From: Candidatus Kapaibacterium sp.
Lineage (GTDB): Bacteria > Bacteroidota > Ignavibacteria > Kapaibacteriales > Kapaibacteriaceae
Length of the DNA: 57,856 bases
Direction: 5' to 3'
NCBI GenBank assembly: GCA_018882895.1
Contig: VERF01000008.1
Span: 1 to 57,856, forward strand
The translations under genes and the position numbers were made by a program. This document shows, in pieces, positions 1-7,009 of this stretch. Positions within the stretch are counted from its first letter, which is position 1. Every line of letters starts with the position of its first letter. The notes under the pieces were generated by a model. It ran no database searches, was not told the origin of the DNA, and saw only the letters and a list, made by a program, of their open reading frames with translations.

Positions 1-125
1 AGAACCAATGACCTGTTCTCACGCTGATTCACAAACCGTCTGACAACCCCAAACAGGAACAATCAACCCCTGTCTACCAATGGCAGGAATAACACTAAAA
101 AGTGTCAACCGATTTTAGGAAGCTA

Positions 126-185
126 CAGGAAGCTTGCAGCGGGAAGCCTTGCGGCGGGAAGCCTTGCGGCGGGACGCTTCGCGGG
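126..185. repeat. 15-bp tandem repeat, about four units
   Basis: Two exact units (GGGAAGCCTTGCGGC at 141-155 and 156-170) are flanked by degenerate copies at 126-140 and 171-185. Translated, the repeat would give a monotonous Gly-Lys-Pro-Cys-Gly pattern, which argues against this stretch being the N-terminus of the following regulator. It lies in the leader region upstream of that gene. Confidence 0.8.
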
Positions 186-223
186 AAGGGGGCGAGACGA
201 ACGGACAAGATTATCGCAATTAG

Positions 224-235
224 GGCCAATTGGCC
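224..235. promoter_or_regulatory. Palindrome upstream of XRE regulator (candidate operator)
   Basis: GGCCAATTGGCC is a perfect 12-bp palindrome. TTA (220-222) and TAA (236-238) flank it as outer arms, with one unpaired G at 223. It ends about 35 bp before the likely start of the XRE gene at 270. Such regulators commonly bind palindromes in their own promoter, so autoregulation is a reasonable inference. No binding data exist here. Confidence 0.35.
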
Positions 236-269
236 TAAACAGTGCAGGCGGCTTGATTTAGCTTGTCAA

Positions 270-560
270 ATGCCTCGTCCACTGCGCGAACTACAGCTTC
301 CTTACGGTGTTCCGTCGGATCCTGTGGAGGCATTTGCGCTCGTGGTTCGGGAGCGACGACTGGAATTAGGGCTGACGCAGAGCGACCTGGAGGATGACGC
401 GTCGTTTGATCGTTCGTATGTGTCGAAGCTTGAACTTGCCAAGCGAACGCCTGATCTGCTGGCCATCTTTCACATTGCCGGCAAGCTGAAGTTAGAACCC
501 AACGAGCTCCTCAAACGCGTCGAGGGGAAGCTGGCAATGAAGCGCAAGCCCCTTACCTGA
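270..560 (+). CDS. XRE-family helix-turn-helix transcriptional regulator
   Basis: Small DNA-binding protein of 96 residues. The central part (about residues 18-80) reads as a Cro/CI-type helix-turn-helix: ERRLELGLTQSDLE, then DRSYVSKLELAKRTPDL, then a closing helix, the usual Q-x-x-L ... S-x-x-S-x-x-E pattern. An in-frame upstream ATG exists at 102, but the intervening sequence is a 15-bp tandem repeat plus a palindrome, so I choose ATG 270. No Shine-Dalgarno sequence is visible. The 3' end overlaps the convergent membrane-protein gene by 8 bp. A short-palindrome operator upstream suggests self-regulation (inference). Its target genes are unknown. Confidence 0.75.
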   Translation: MPRPLRELQLPYGVPSDPVEAFALVVRERRLELGLTQSDLEDDASFDRSYVSKLELAKRTPDLLAIFHIAGKLKLEPNELLKRVEGKLAMKRKPLT

Positions 561-933
561 CGAAGTATCGGGCGTTGTAGGAACCGAGTTCCTCGTAATT
601 CCAATTCCCGGCGCGGGCAAGCTTACCGAGTACATCTCGCGCATCATCCACCGAGATGTTGAGAGTGGTGGCAAACTGCTGGGCTTCGAACGAACCTGTT
701 GAGCCGGAAAGAGAAGCGATCGCGGCTTCGACCCGCGCATCGAACTTCTTCTGCAGCCGAAGTCCCGTAAGCAGAGTGGCAACGGCTGCTCCGATCATTA
801 CGAGCCCCATAACCAGGTTGCCCATTCCCACGTCGACATTGTCGCCCCGATAGGCGCCATAGGAAAAGACGAAGCCAAACACGGCAAACATCAAGAACAG
901 GGCCGACAGCATAAGGATGAGGCGATGAATCAT
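553..933 (-). CDS. Small two-helix membrane protein, function unknown
   Basis: About 126 residues from ATG 933. Two hydrophobic segments (residues about 4-27 and 36-56) are followed by a soluble C-terminal part of about 60 residues (SFEAQQFATTLNISVDDARDV and onward) that looks like a small winged-helix or SHOCT-like module. I do not recognise the family. The longer frame upstream to 1026 would run through the promoter region of the divergent carboxylase gene, so the internal ATG is preferred. A promoter-like TAATTTG lies only 6 bases before this ATG. The 3' end overlaps the XRE gene. Confidence 0.6.
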   Translation of the reverse strand: MIHRLILMLSALFLMFAVFGFVFSYGAYRGDNVDVGMGNLVMGLVMIGAAVATLLTGLRLQKKFDARVEAAIASLSGSTGSFEAQQFATTLNISVDDARDVLGKLARAGNWNYEELGSYNARYFVR

Positions 934-939
934 AGGGGG

Positions 940-946
940 CAAATTA
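940..946 (-). promoter_or_regulatory. -7-like element for membrane-protein gene
   Basis: Reads TAATTTG on the minus strand, followed by CCCCCT and then ATG (933). This resembles the Bacteroidota -7 box TAnnTTTG with one base fewer. If real, transcription would start at or next to the start codon. Confidence 0.35.
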
Positions 947-950
947 CTGC

Positions 951-958
951 CTATTTTC
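951..958 (+). promoter_or_regulatory. -7-like element for carboxylase gene
   Basis: TATTTTCG on the plus strand, one base off the TAnnTTTG consensus, 37 bp before the GTG start at 996. It is back-to-back with the minus-strand element at 940-946, giving a compact divergent promoter region. Confidence 0.25.
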
Positions 959-995
959 GAGCCGTCCGACCCCTGATTGAACCAAGGAGAAAGCC

Positions 996-2540
996 GTGAA
1001 CGAGAAGATCGACCAACTGCGTGCACTCAAGGCCGAGGCCCTGCTAGGGGGCGGGCAAAAGCGCATCGAGGCGCAGCATGCCAAGGGGAAGCTCACGGCC
1101 CGCGAACGGCTTGACGTGCTGCTCGACGAAGGCTCGTTCAGCGAGATGGACATGCTGGCACGCCATCGGTCAACGAAGTTCGGGCTGGAACAGCAGCGTC
1201 CGCTGGGCGATGGCGTGGTGACCGGTACCGGGCAGATTCACGGACGCACAGTCTGCGTGTTCTCGCAGGACTTCACCACCTTCGGTGGATCGTTGGGTGA
1301 GGTGCACGCTGAAAAAATCTGCAAGCTTCTCGACCTTGCCATGAAGATCGGTGCTCCGGTGATCGGACTGAACGACTCCGGTGGTGCACGCATCCAGGAA
1401 GGCGTTGTGGCGCTCGGTGGCTACGCCGACATCTTCCTGCGCAACACGATGGCCAGCGGCGTTGTGCCGCAGCTGAGCGTGATCCTTGGACCATGCGCCG
1501 GTGGAGCTGTGTACTCTCCTGCGCTTACGGACTTTGTGTTCATGACAAAGGGTTCGTCGTACATGTTTGTGACCGGACCCGAGGTGGTCAAAACCGTCAC
1601 GCACGAAGAGGTCAGCTTCGAAGAATTGGGCGGTGCCGATACGCATGCTTCGCGCAGTGGCGTTGCCCACTTTGCCTTCGACAACGAGGTCGAGACACTC
1701 CTTGCCGTGCGAAAGATAATGTCGTTTGTTCCTCTGAACAACCGTGAAAAGCCCCCTGTCAGACCTACCAACGATTCTGCCAATCGCTCGTGTGAGCGTC
1801 TGCGTCACATCATTCCGGCAAACCCGAATACGCCTTACGACATGAAAGATGTCATCCGCGAGGTGGTGGATGAAGCAGACTTCTTTGAGGTGCACGCCGA
1901 GTACGCCACAAACATCCTGTGCGGATTCGCCACGCTGGATGGTCATCCCATCGGGATCGTTGCAAACCAGCCGGCCTCGCTTGCCGGCGTGCTCGACATC
2001 AACAGCTCGGTGAAGGGGGCTCGCTTTGTCCGCTTCTGCGATGCATTCAACATCCCATTGGTTGTCTTCGAAGACGTGCCGGGCTTCCTGCCGGGCACGG
2101 ACCAGGAATGGCGCGGCATCATCCGTCACGGTGCAAAGCTGCTGTATGCCTTCTGCGAGGCCACCGTTCCGAAGATGACCGTGATCACCCGCAAGGCATA
2201 CGGCGGAGCGTACGATGTGATGAACTCCAAGCACATCCGCGGCGACTACAATATTGCCTGGCCAACCGCCGAGATCGCCGTGATGGGTGCGAAAGGGGCT
2301 GTGGAGATTCTGTATCGTAAAGACATTGACAAAGCCGACGATAAGGCAGCGCGTATGCAGGAACTTCAGGATCAGTACAACCAGGAGTTTGCAAACCCCT
2401 ACGAAGCCGCCGAACGCGGCTATGTGGACGACGTCATCGAACCTCAACAGACACGCCAAGAACTCATCAAGGCGCTACGGCGACTTCGCACAAAGAACGA
2501 TACGAACCCGTGGAAGAAGCACGGGAATATTCCTCTTTGA
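996..2540 (+). CDS. pccB: Propionyl-CoA/acyl-CoA carboxylase, carboxyltransferase (beta) subunit
   Basis: Transfers the carboxyl group from carboxybiotin to an acyl-CoA, most likely propionyl-CoA to give methylmalonyl-CoA. At 514 residues it is close to the usual PccB length. The N-half crotonase-like domain has GGARIQEG (129-136) and GPCAGG (165-170). The C-half domain carries the second acyl-CoA/biotin-site signature AYGGAYDVM (401-409) and the tail RKDI. The GTG start is supported by AAGGAGA at 984-990. The biotin carboxylase and biotin carrier partners are not in this window. Substrate choice (acetyl-, propionyl- or methylcrotonyl-CoA) cannot be fixed from sequence reading alone. The gene is followed by a repeat block and a convergent MarR gene. 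Confidence 0.93.
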   Translation: MNEKIDQLRALKAEALLGGGQKRIEAQHAKGKLTARERLDVLLDEGSFSEMDMLARHRSTKFGLEQQRPLGDGVVTGTGQIHGRTVCVFSQDFTTFGGSLGEVHAEKICKLLDLAMKIGAPVIGLNDSGGARIQEGVVALGGYADIFLRNTMASGVVPQLSVILGPCAGGAVYSPALTDFVFMTKGSSYMFVTGPEVVKTVTHEEVSFEELGGADTHASRSGVAHFAFDNEVETLLAVRKIMSFVPLNNREKPPVRPTNDSANRSCERLRHIIPANPNTPYDMKDVIREVVDEADFFEVHAEYATNILCGFATLDGHPIGIVANQPASLAGVLDINSSVKGARFVRFCDAFNIPLVVFEDVPGFLPGTDQEWRGIIRHGAKLLYAFCEATVPKMTVITRKAYGGAYDVMNSKHIRGDYNIAWPTAEIAVMGAKGAVEILYRKDIDKADDKAARMQELQDQYNQEFANPYEAAERGYVDDVIEPQQTRQELIKALRRLRTKNDTNPWKKHGNIPL

Positions 2541-2544
2541 CGGG

Positions 2545-2586
2545 TTTTAGGTTTTGGGTTTTAGGTTTTGGGTTTTAGGTTTTAGG
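2545..2586. repeat. Six tandem 7-bp units TTTTAGG/TTTTGGG (telomere-like)
   Basis: Six exact 7-bp units in the order A,G,A,G,A,A, where A is TTTTAGG and G is TTTTGGG. They begin four bases after the carboxylase stop codon, in the gap between two convergent genes. The plus strand carries regularly spaced runs of two or three G; on the RNA this is a U/G-rich tract. Confidence 0.9.
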
Positions 2587-2630
2587 TGCGCTCTTCGCCA
2601 AGGGTGGTGGGGATGACGACGAAGATGGAT

Positions 2631-2697
2631 CCCGGCCTACGCCGGGATGACGGGCCTACGCCGGGATGACGGGCCTACGCCGGGATGACGGGCCTAC
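2631..2697. repeat. 19-bp tandem repeat with hairpin core, next to MarR stop
   Basis: GCCTAC recurs exactly every 19 bp (2635, 2654, 2673, 2692), separated by GCCGGGATGACGG. The first unit can fold as CCCGGC-CTAC-GCCGGG (2631-2646). The last copy contains the stop codon of the minus-strand MarR gene. The block could terminate transcription from both sides and resembles REP-type extragenic repeats. Confidence 0.85.
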
Positions 2698-3152
2698 AGA
2701 CTCTCTCGCAACACATCACTGAGCCTTGCCAAGGCAGCGGCATCGGACTGGGACAGTGTATTGCGAAGGTGGCGTTCGAACTGTTGGAGGGTTGGAGCGA
2801 TTGACGCGAGCAGGTCAAGCCCCTTATCAGTTATGAACGTCAGGGACAGGCGCTTGTCTTCGTTGCTTTTGCCGCGCACAACGAGGCCTTGCTTAATGAG
2901 GCGGTCAATCAGGCGCGTCACATCCGGTGCTTGCTGGATCATACGGGAGGTGATCTCGTGTCGAGGGTGACCTTCGGGATGTACGCCGCGCAGGATGCGA
3001 AGCACGTTGTATTGCGGACCGGTGATCCCGTAGGGGGCGATCACTTCCTCCATTCGCCGGTTGAGTGCATCTGCGCAGGTGAGGATGCTGAGCATTGCCT
3101 CTTGCTGGGCGGAGCTGAAGGACCGCTGCTTGATTCGATCTTTAAGTGCCAT
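2694..3152 (-). CDS. MarR-family transcriptional regulator
   Basis: 152 residues, the usual MarR length. A winged helix-turn-helix spans about residues 45-110, with YNVLRILRG, then the recognition region [24 protein letters not shown] and a wing around [19 protein letters not shown]. These proteins bind DNA as dimers and usually repress nearby genes in response to small phenolic or oxidative ligands. The start codon lies inside the last codons of prfA (11-bp overlap), which points to translational coupling, an odd pairing of a regulator with a release factor. The stop codon sits in the 19-bp repeat block. Target genes are unknown. Confidence 0.85.
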   Translation of the reverse strand: MALKDRIKQRSFSSAQQEAMLSILTCADALNRRMEEVIAPYGITGPQYNVLRILRGVHPEGHPRHEITSRMIQQAPDVTRLIDRLIKQGLVVRGKSNEDKRLSLTFITDKGLDLLASIAPTLQQFERHLRNTLSQSDAAALARLSDVLRESL

Positions 3153-4218
3153 GGTGCGACTCCTGTTCCGTGACGCGCAAAGACGTTATGAGATCTTCTA
3201 GGTCACCATCGACGATCGACTGCAGGGGATGGTTCTTTGCCTCACCTTCCAGACGGTGATCGGTGACGCGATTTTGCGGCCAATTGTATGTGCGGATCTT
3301 CTCGGATCGGTCGCCTGAGCGGACCATGTCCTTGCGAGCGCCGGCGATGGCGGACTGCTGACGCTCGAGTTCAAGGTCGTACAGTCGGGCGCGCAGCACC
3401 TTCATGGCCTTGTCCTTGTTCTTGAGCTGGGAACGCTCGTCCTGACATTGCACGACGATGCCCGTGGGGATGTGGACCAAGCGCACGGCCGTTTCCACCT
3501 TGTTGACGTTTTGGCCGCCCTTGCCCCCTGACCGGAAGATGTCAATGCGCAGGTCCGACTCGTTGATCTGCACGTCGACCTCTTCCGCCTCGGGAAGTAC
3601 GGCCACCGTTGCGGCAGAGGTATGGATGCGACCCTGCGCCTCGGTTTCCGGAACTCGCTGAACGCGATGAACGCCGCTCTCGAATTTCAGCACGCCATAG
3701 GCTTCATCGCCGTGCACCTCGAAGGTGATCTCCTTGAAGCCCCCTCGCTCACTCTCCGTCATGTCGATCGGCTCGATCGTCCAGCCCCGCCGCTCACAGT
3801 ATCGCTGATACATCCGATACAGGTCGCCCACGAAGAGCGCGGCCTCGTCGCCCCCTGTCCCGGCTCGAAGCTCCATGATACAGTCCTTGAGGTCGTTCGG
3901 GTCGCGCGGGATCAGCAGAACGGTAAGGCTCTCTTCCAGTTCAATGCGCCGTTCTTCAAGAGCACGAGTATCATCATAGGCCAGGTCGCGCAATTCAGAG
4001 TCGGTGGATGCGTCATCGATCAGCGCCCGATTGGCGCGGATCTGTTGCATCACGCCAAGGTAGGAGCGACCGGCTGTGATGATAGGCAGGAGGCTCTTGT
4101 ACTCGCGACTGGCCTCGCGCAGCAGTGTCGGGTTATTGACGGTGTGCGGGTCGTTAAGAGACTGTTCTACTTCGGCAAAACGGTCGATGAGGCTATGCAG
4201 ACGTTCTTCCACAGACAA
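3142..4218 (-). CDS. prfA: Peptide chain release factor 1
   Basis: Terminates translation at UAA and UAG. At 358 residues it is normal length. The catalytic GGQ is at 234-236, inside [17 protein letters not shown], and the stop-codon-reading P-x-T tripeptide is PET at 190-192 in [16 protein letters not shown], a common RF1 variant. The start is uncertain: the frame opens with TTG at 4218, which is itself inside a promoter-like TATTTTTG (4216-4223); a GTG two codons further in is the next option. Only about 20 bp separate it from the divergent lipoprotein gene. The prmC methyltransferase, which often follows prfA, is absent here and a MarR gene takes its place. Confidence 0.96.
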   Translation of the reverse strand: MSVEERLHSLIDRFAEVEQSLNDPHTVNNPTLLREASREYKSLLPIITAGRSYLGVMQQIRANRALIDDASTDSELRDLAYDDTRALEERRIELEESLTVLLIPRDPNDLKDCIMELRAGTGGDEAALFVGDLYRMYQRYCERRGWTIEPIDMTESERGGFKEITFEVHGDEAYGVLKFESGVHRVQRVPETEAQGRIHTSAATVAVLPEAEEVDVQINESDLRIDIFRSGGKGGQNVNKVETAVRLVHIPTGIVVQCQDERSQLKNKDKAMKVLRARLYDLELERQQSAIAGARKDMVRSGDRSEKIRTYNWPQNRVTDHRLEGEAKNHPLQSIVDGDLEDLITSLRVTEQESHHGT

Positions 4219-4238
4219 AAATATCGCAACTTGCTGTC

Positions 4239-6206
4239 ATGACTCTTCGTCACGCGCTTTTCGGACTCCTTTGCTCGGTCATTCTGTTGACCGGTTGTGC
4301 CGAAGAGGATCCCAACATCGTAAATCCCGTTCCCGGAGGCCGTCGCATTACCATGCGACTCTACAACCTCGTCCCCGATGGGCAGCAGCGTCGGCTGGTC
4401 ATGGAAGAGGGATTCGCCTCTGGTCGGGTTCCCATGTTTGCCTTTGGTGACACTGTTCAGTCACCCGGTGACTCAACACTTATTGAGATCCTGCGGGACA
4501 ATGACGTGGAGTTTCGCTCGGCGCGCCGTGTGCCGTTCATTCCAAACACGCCTTACAACCTCTATGCTGTCTCCGGCCGTTCAAAGCCGCAGGATTTCGA
4601 TACGGTCTTGTTCGCCAACGCCAGCACAACTGCCTCGGCCCGTGGATTTGCCCAGCTTCGGCTGCTGAACATGCATCCGGATGCTTCGAGATCATACGAG
4701 CTCCGCCTTGGTTGCCCAAGTGGTCCGCTGCTGGTGTCGGTGCCGGTGCTACACCGTCAGACGTCGCAGTTCACCGAGGTCTATCCGTCGAACACGGTGC
4801 TTTCACTCATTGAGCACAAGGCCGGTTTGACAACGGTACTCGGCACGTTTGAGACACCTTTGAAGGAGCGCCGCACCTATTCGCTCGTGGTTCATGCCGC
4901 TGAGACGGGGGATTCACCCGGACTGATGTTCGTTGAAGAATCTGATTTGTCAAGCAACGCCCTGAGAACATTCACGCCAGTGGCCAGTCGCACGGCAGAT
5001 GTTCGCGTTGTGAATCTCGGCTCGAGTGCGGTGGATGCGGACATGCCGGAACTCTCTGTATCTCTGGCAAAGGGGCTTGATGGTCGCCGCATCAGCGAGC
5101 GGGTTGCCGTTACCACGTGTCAGACATCGGTGCCCGACAAGGTCAGAGTGCGGTTTGCATCGGGATCGTCGCTGCTCGATAGCACTTCACTTGTGGTGCG
5201 TGACGTGTTCAGTGTCATCACGGCTGATTCCGGCGCCAGTGGGATGATGGTGGTGGCGCCAACGATCCAGCGACCCATCGGCTCGGCCGGTAAGGCCGTC
5301 GTCAGAGTTGTCCACGTTGCCGCAACCACGCCAAACGTGCGAGTATCTACCAGTACGCGCAGCTCCGCCACAGCCATCGGTGGGATCGAGCCGGCCATCA
5401 CGCTGGCCCAAAGGCTCGGTGTGCGCGGCATTTCCGCGCCGGTGACACTTGATCCGGGCCCAATGCCGATTACCATCACATCGGAGTCTACCCCCACGCG
5501 TATTCTGCGCCTCTCAACGGTCAACATTGAGCCGGACCGGTCGTATGACCTGATCCTGCATGAACGCCTTGGCGAGTTGCAAGTGGCAATCGTCGAGCAG
5601 GATGCTTCGAATAGCAGTGTCGGCAATACGCAGGATGCCTCGCTTGTAACCCTTGTAAATGGCGCCGTTGGACGTGAACAGGTCTCATTCCGCCTCGGAT
5701 CGGCTGTCACGAATGGCCGGCTCTTTTTTGGCAATACTGTTGCGACATGCTTGGAGCAGGCCGACGACCGATTCGAGATCGATGGTACGCAGGGACAGAT
5801 CGTCATGCGGAATGCCGACAGGACGTTGATGGTCTACAGTTTGCCCAACGGCAAGCCGGAGGTGTTCCAGTTTCGAACACTGCCCCTTGTGCCACAGGCC
5901 GGACGCACCGTTCGACGTGTGGTCAACGCCACCCAGGATATTCCACGGCTCACGGTGTCGGTGGACTCGATCGCCACCAGTGAGCTTGCTGACGTGCTGG
6001 CCCGTGACGTGCCGATCGGCGGAGTGTCCGAGCCGATGATCAGTAGGCAAGACCGACGCGGCACCTACTACTTTTTCGACACCGAAACGCGCAACCGGAT
6101 CTACACGCTGCCGGTGCAACTGGCCACGCTGGGCAACAACTTCACGTTGATCGTCATTGGTGAGAAATCCAAAGGCTACGACGTCATCGTGATGCAGGAG
6201 ATATGA
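4239..6206 (+). CDS. Large secreted lipoprotein with DUF4397-like repeats
   Basis: 655 residues. The N-terminus is a lipoprotein signal (MTLRHALFGLLCSVILLTGC), with Cys20 as the lipidation site. The body contains several related beta-rich modules that each open with a phrase such as LRLLNMHPDA, VRVVNLGSS, VVRVVHVAA or RRVVNATQD, in the manner of DUF4397 domains. I see no enzyme motif and no T9SS tail. It is the first gene of a plus-strand surface-protein run: its stop overlaps the earliest possible start of the next frame (ATGA at 6203-6206). Likely anchored in the outer membrane. Function unknown. Confidence 0.75.
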   Translation: MTLRHALFGLLCSVILLTGCAEEDPNIVNPVPGGRRITMRLYNLVPDGQQRRLVMEEGFASGRVPMFAFGDTVQSPGDSTLIEILRDNDVEFRSARRVPFIPNTPYNLYAVSGRSKPQDFDTVLFANASTTASARGFAQLRLLNMHPDASRSYELRLGCPSGPLLVSVPVLHRQTSQFTEVYPSNTVLSLIEHKAGLTTVLGTFETPLKERRTYSLVVHAAETGDSPGLMFVEESDLSSNALRTFTPVASRTADVRVVNLGSSAVDADMPELSVSLAKGLDGRRISERVAVTTCQTSVPDKVRVRFASGSSLLDSTSLVVRDVFSVITADSGASGMMVVAPTIQRPIGSAGKAVVRVVHVAATTPNVRVSTSTRSSATAIGGIEPAITLAQRLGVRGISAPVTLDPGPMPITITSESTPTRILRLSTVNIEPDRSYDLILHERLGELQVAIVEQDASNSSVGNTQDASLVTLVNGAVGREQVSFRLGSAVTNGRLFFGNTVATCLEQADDRFEIDGTQGQIVMRNADRTLMVYSLPNGKPEVFQFRTLPLVPQAGRTVRRVVNATQDIPRLTVSVDSIATSELADVLARDVPIGGVSEPMISRQDRRGTYYFFDTETRNRIYTLPVQLATLGNNFTLIVIGEKSKGYDVIVMQEI

Positions 6207-6221
6207 GGTCGCCAGTTGCGG

Positions 6222-6229
6222 TATATTTG
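6222..6229 (+). promoter_or_regulatory. -7-like element TATATTTG
   Basis: Perfect TAnnTTTG match located 6 bases before ATG 6236. It argues that this ATG, not the one at 6203, starts the next gene and that the gene can be transcribed separately, perhaps without a leader. Confidence 0.4.
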
Positions 6230-6235
6230 CGCCGT

Positions 6236-7009
6236 ATGTCCTTTAGCCCCCTGACAATTTTGGCAGCCGTTCGAGGCTCACTGGTGGCGCTCTTCGCGGT
6301 TGTGCTCTGCATGCCGTCGATCGCCGCAGAGTTCACCCTTCCGGATACGATCACCATCGCAGCTGGCCAGCGTCGCGAGATCCCGCTGCTGGGCGTGATC
6401 GAGGCCGGCGGTGCCACGACCATCAAGATCCGCTACACCCCCGGCGTGGTGCGGATCCTTTCGGCGCGTGGAGGTACCGAGGCCAGCCAGTATTGTGAGG
6501 ACATTCCGTTTCGTGACAGTATCGTTTCAGGCACAGAGGCATACGCGATCCTGTCGTGCGAATACAGCCGTCCGGCTATAGGCGATACGGTCTGCTTCCT
6601 CCTGCTCGAAGGCATTGGTGGTCCGGAGCGACTCGGACAGATCGATGTGCAGTCTGTTGTGGCCGAAGACGTTTCGTATCCCATAACGCGCTCCTCCGGT
6701 GGCGTGGTCAATAGGACCGGTCCGATCATTGGTGGACAACGGTCGGAGGTCTCGATCACCGGAAACTATCCGAATCCCTTTGCTCAGCGCACACGGATCG
6801 TCTTCCGAGTGCCGATCGATGAGCCGGTGTACCTTTCGATGCGAACGATTCAGGGTCGACTCATTCGCTCCTGGACGGTCAATGCGTCCGCGGGCGAGAA
6901 CAGTTACGATCTGACAATTCTCCCTTCGGAGGCCGCCTCGGGAATGTACATTCTTGAGCTCCGCTCGTTGGCTGGAACCGCCTACCACAGCATGAGGGTG
7001 CAGCCATAA
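6236..7009 (+). CDS. Secreted protein with T9SS type A sorting domain
   Basis: 257 residues from ATG 6236. An alternative start at 6203 adds 11 residues and would overlap the previous stop by 4 bp. Signal peptide about residues 1-31 (VALFAVVLCMPSIAA before EF). The middle, about 130 residues, looks like a cohesin-like or immunoglobulin-like beta domain (KIRYTPGVVRILSARGG). The last 80 residues are a T9SS C-terminal domain: SITGNYPNPFAQRTRIVF, then LRSLAGTAYHSMRV. Such tails direct export across the outer membrane and are normally cleaved. The gene lies directly upstream of the IgGFc-type barrel protein, sharing one base with its start. Confidence 0.75.
   Translation: MSFSPLTILAAVRGSLVALFAVVLCMPSIAAEFTLPDTITIAAGQRREIPLLGVIEAGGATTIKIRYTPGVVRILSARGGTEASQYCEDIPFRDSIVSGTEAYAILSCEYSRPAIGDTVCFLLLEGIGGPERLGQIDVQSVVAEDVSYPITRSSGGVVNRTGPIIGGQRSEVSITGNYPNPFAQRTRIVFRVPIDEPVYLSMRTIQGRLIRSWTVNASAGENSYDLTILPSEAASGMYILELRSLAGTAYHSMRVQP

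Noticed and set aside
1-101. Possible gene or RNA at the left edge
   Set aside because: A weak ACACT-AAAA-AGTGT hairpin is present, but I see no coding or RNA signature.
102-269. N-terminal extension of the XRE frame
   Set aside because: Dominated by tandem repeats and a palindrome; the domain is complete from 270.
1170-2459. 429-codon open frame opposite the carboxylase gene
   Set aside because: It lies entirely inside the well-supported pccB gene, has no recognisable motif, and is rich in Arg/His, as expected of a shadow frame in a GC-rich genome.
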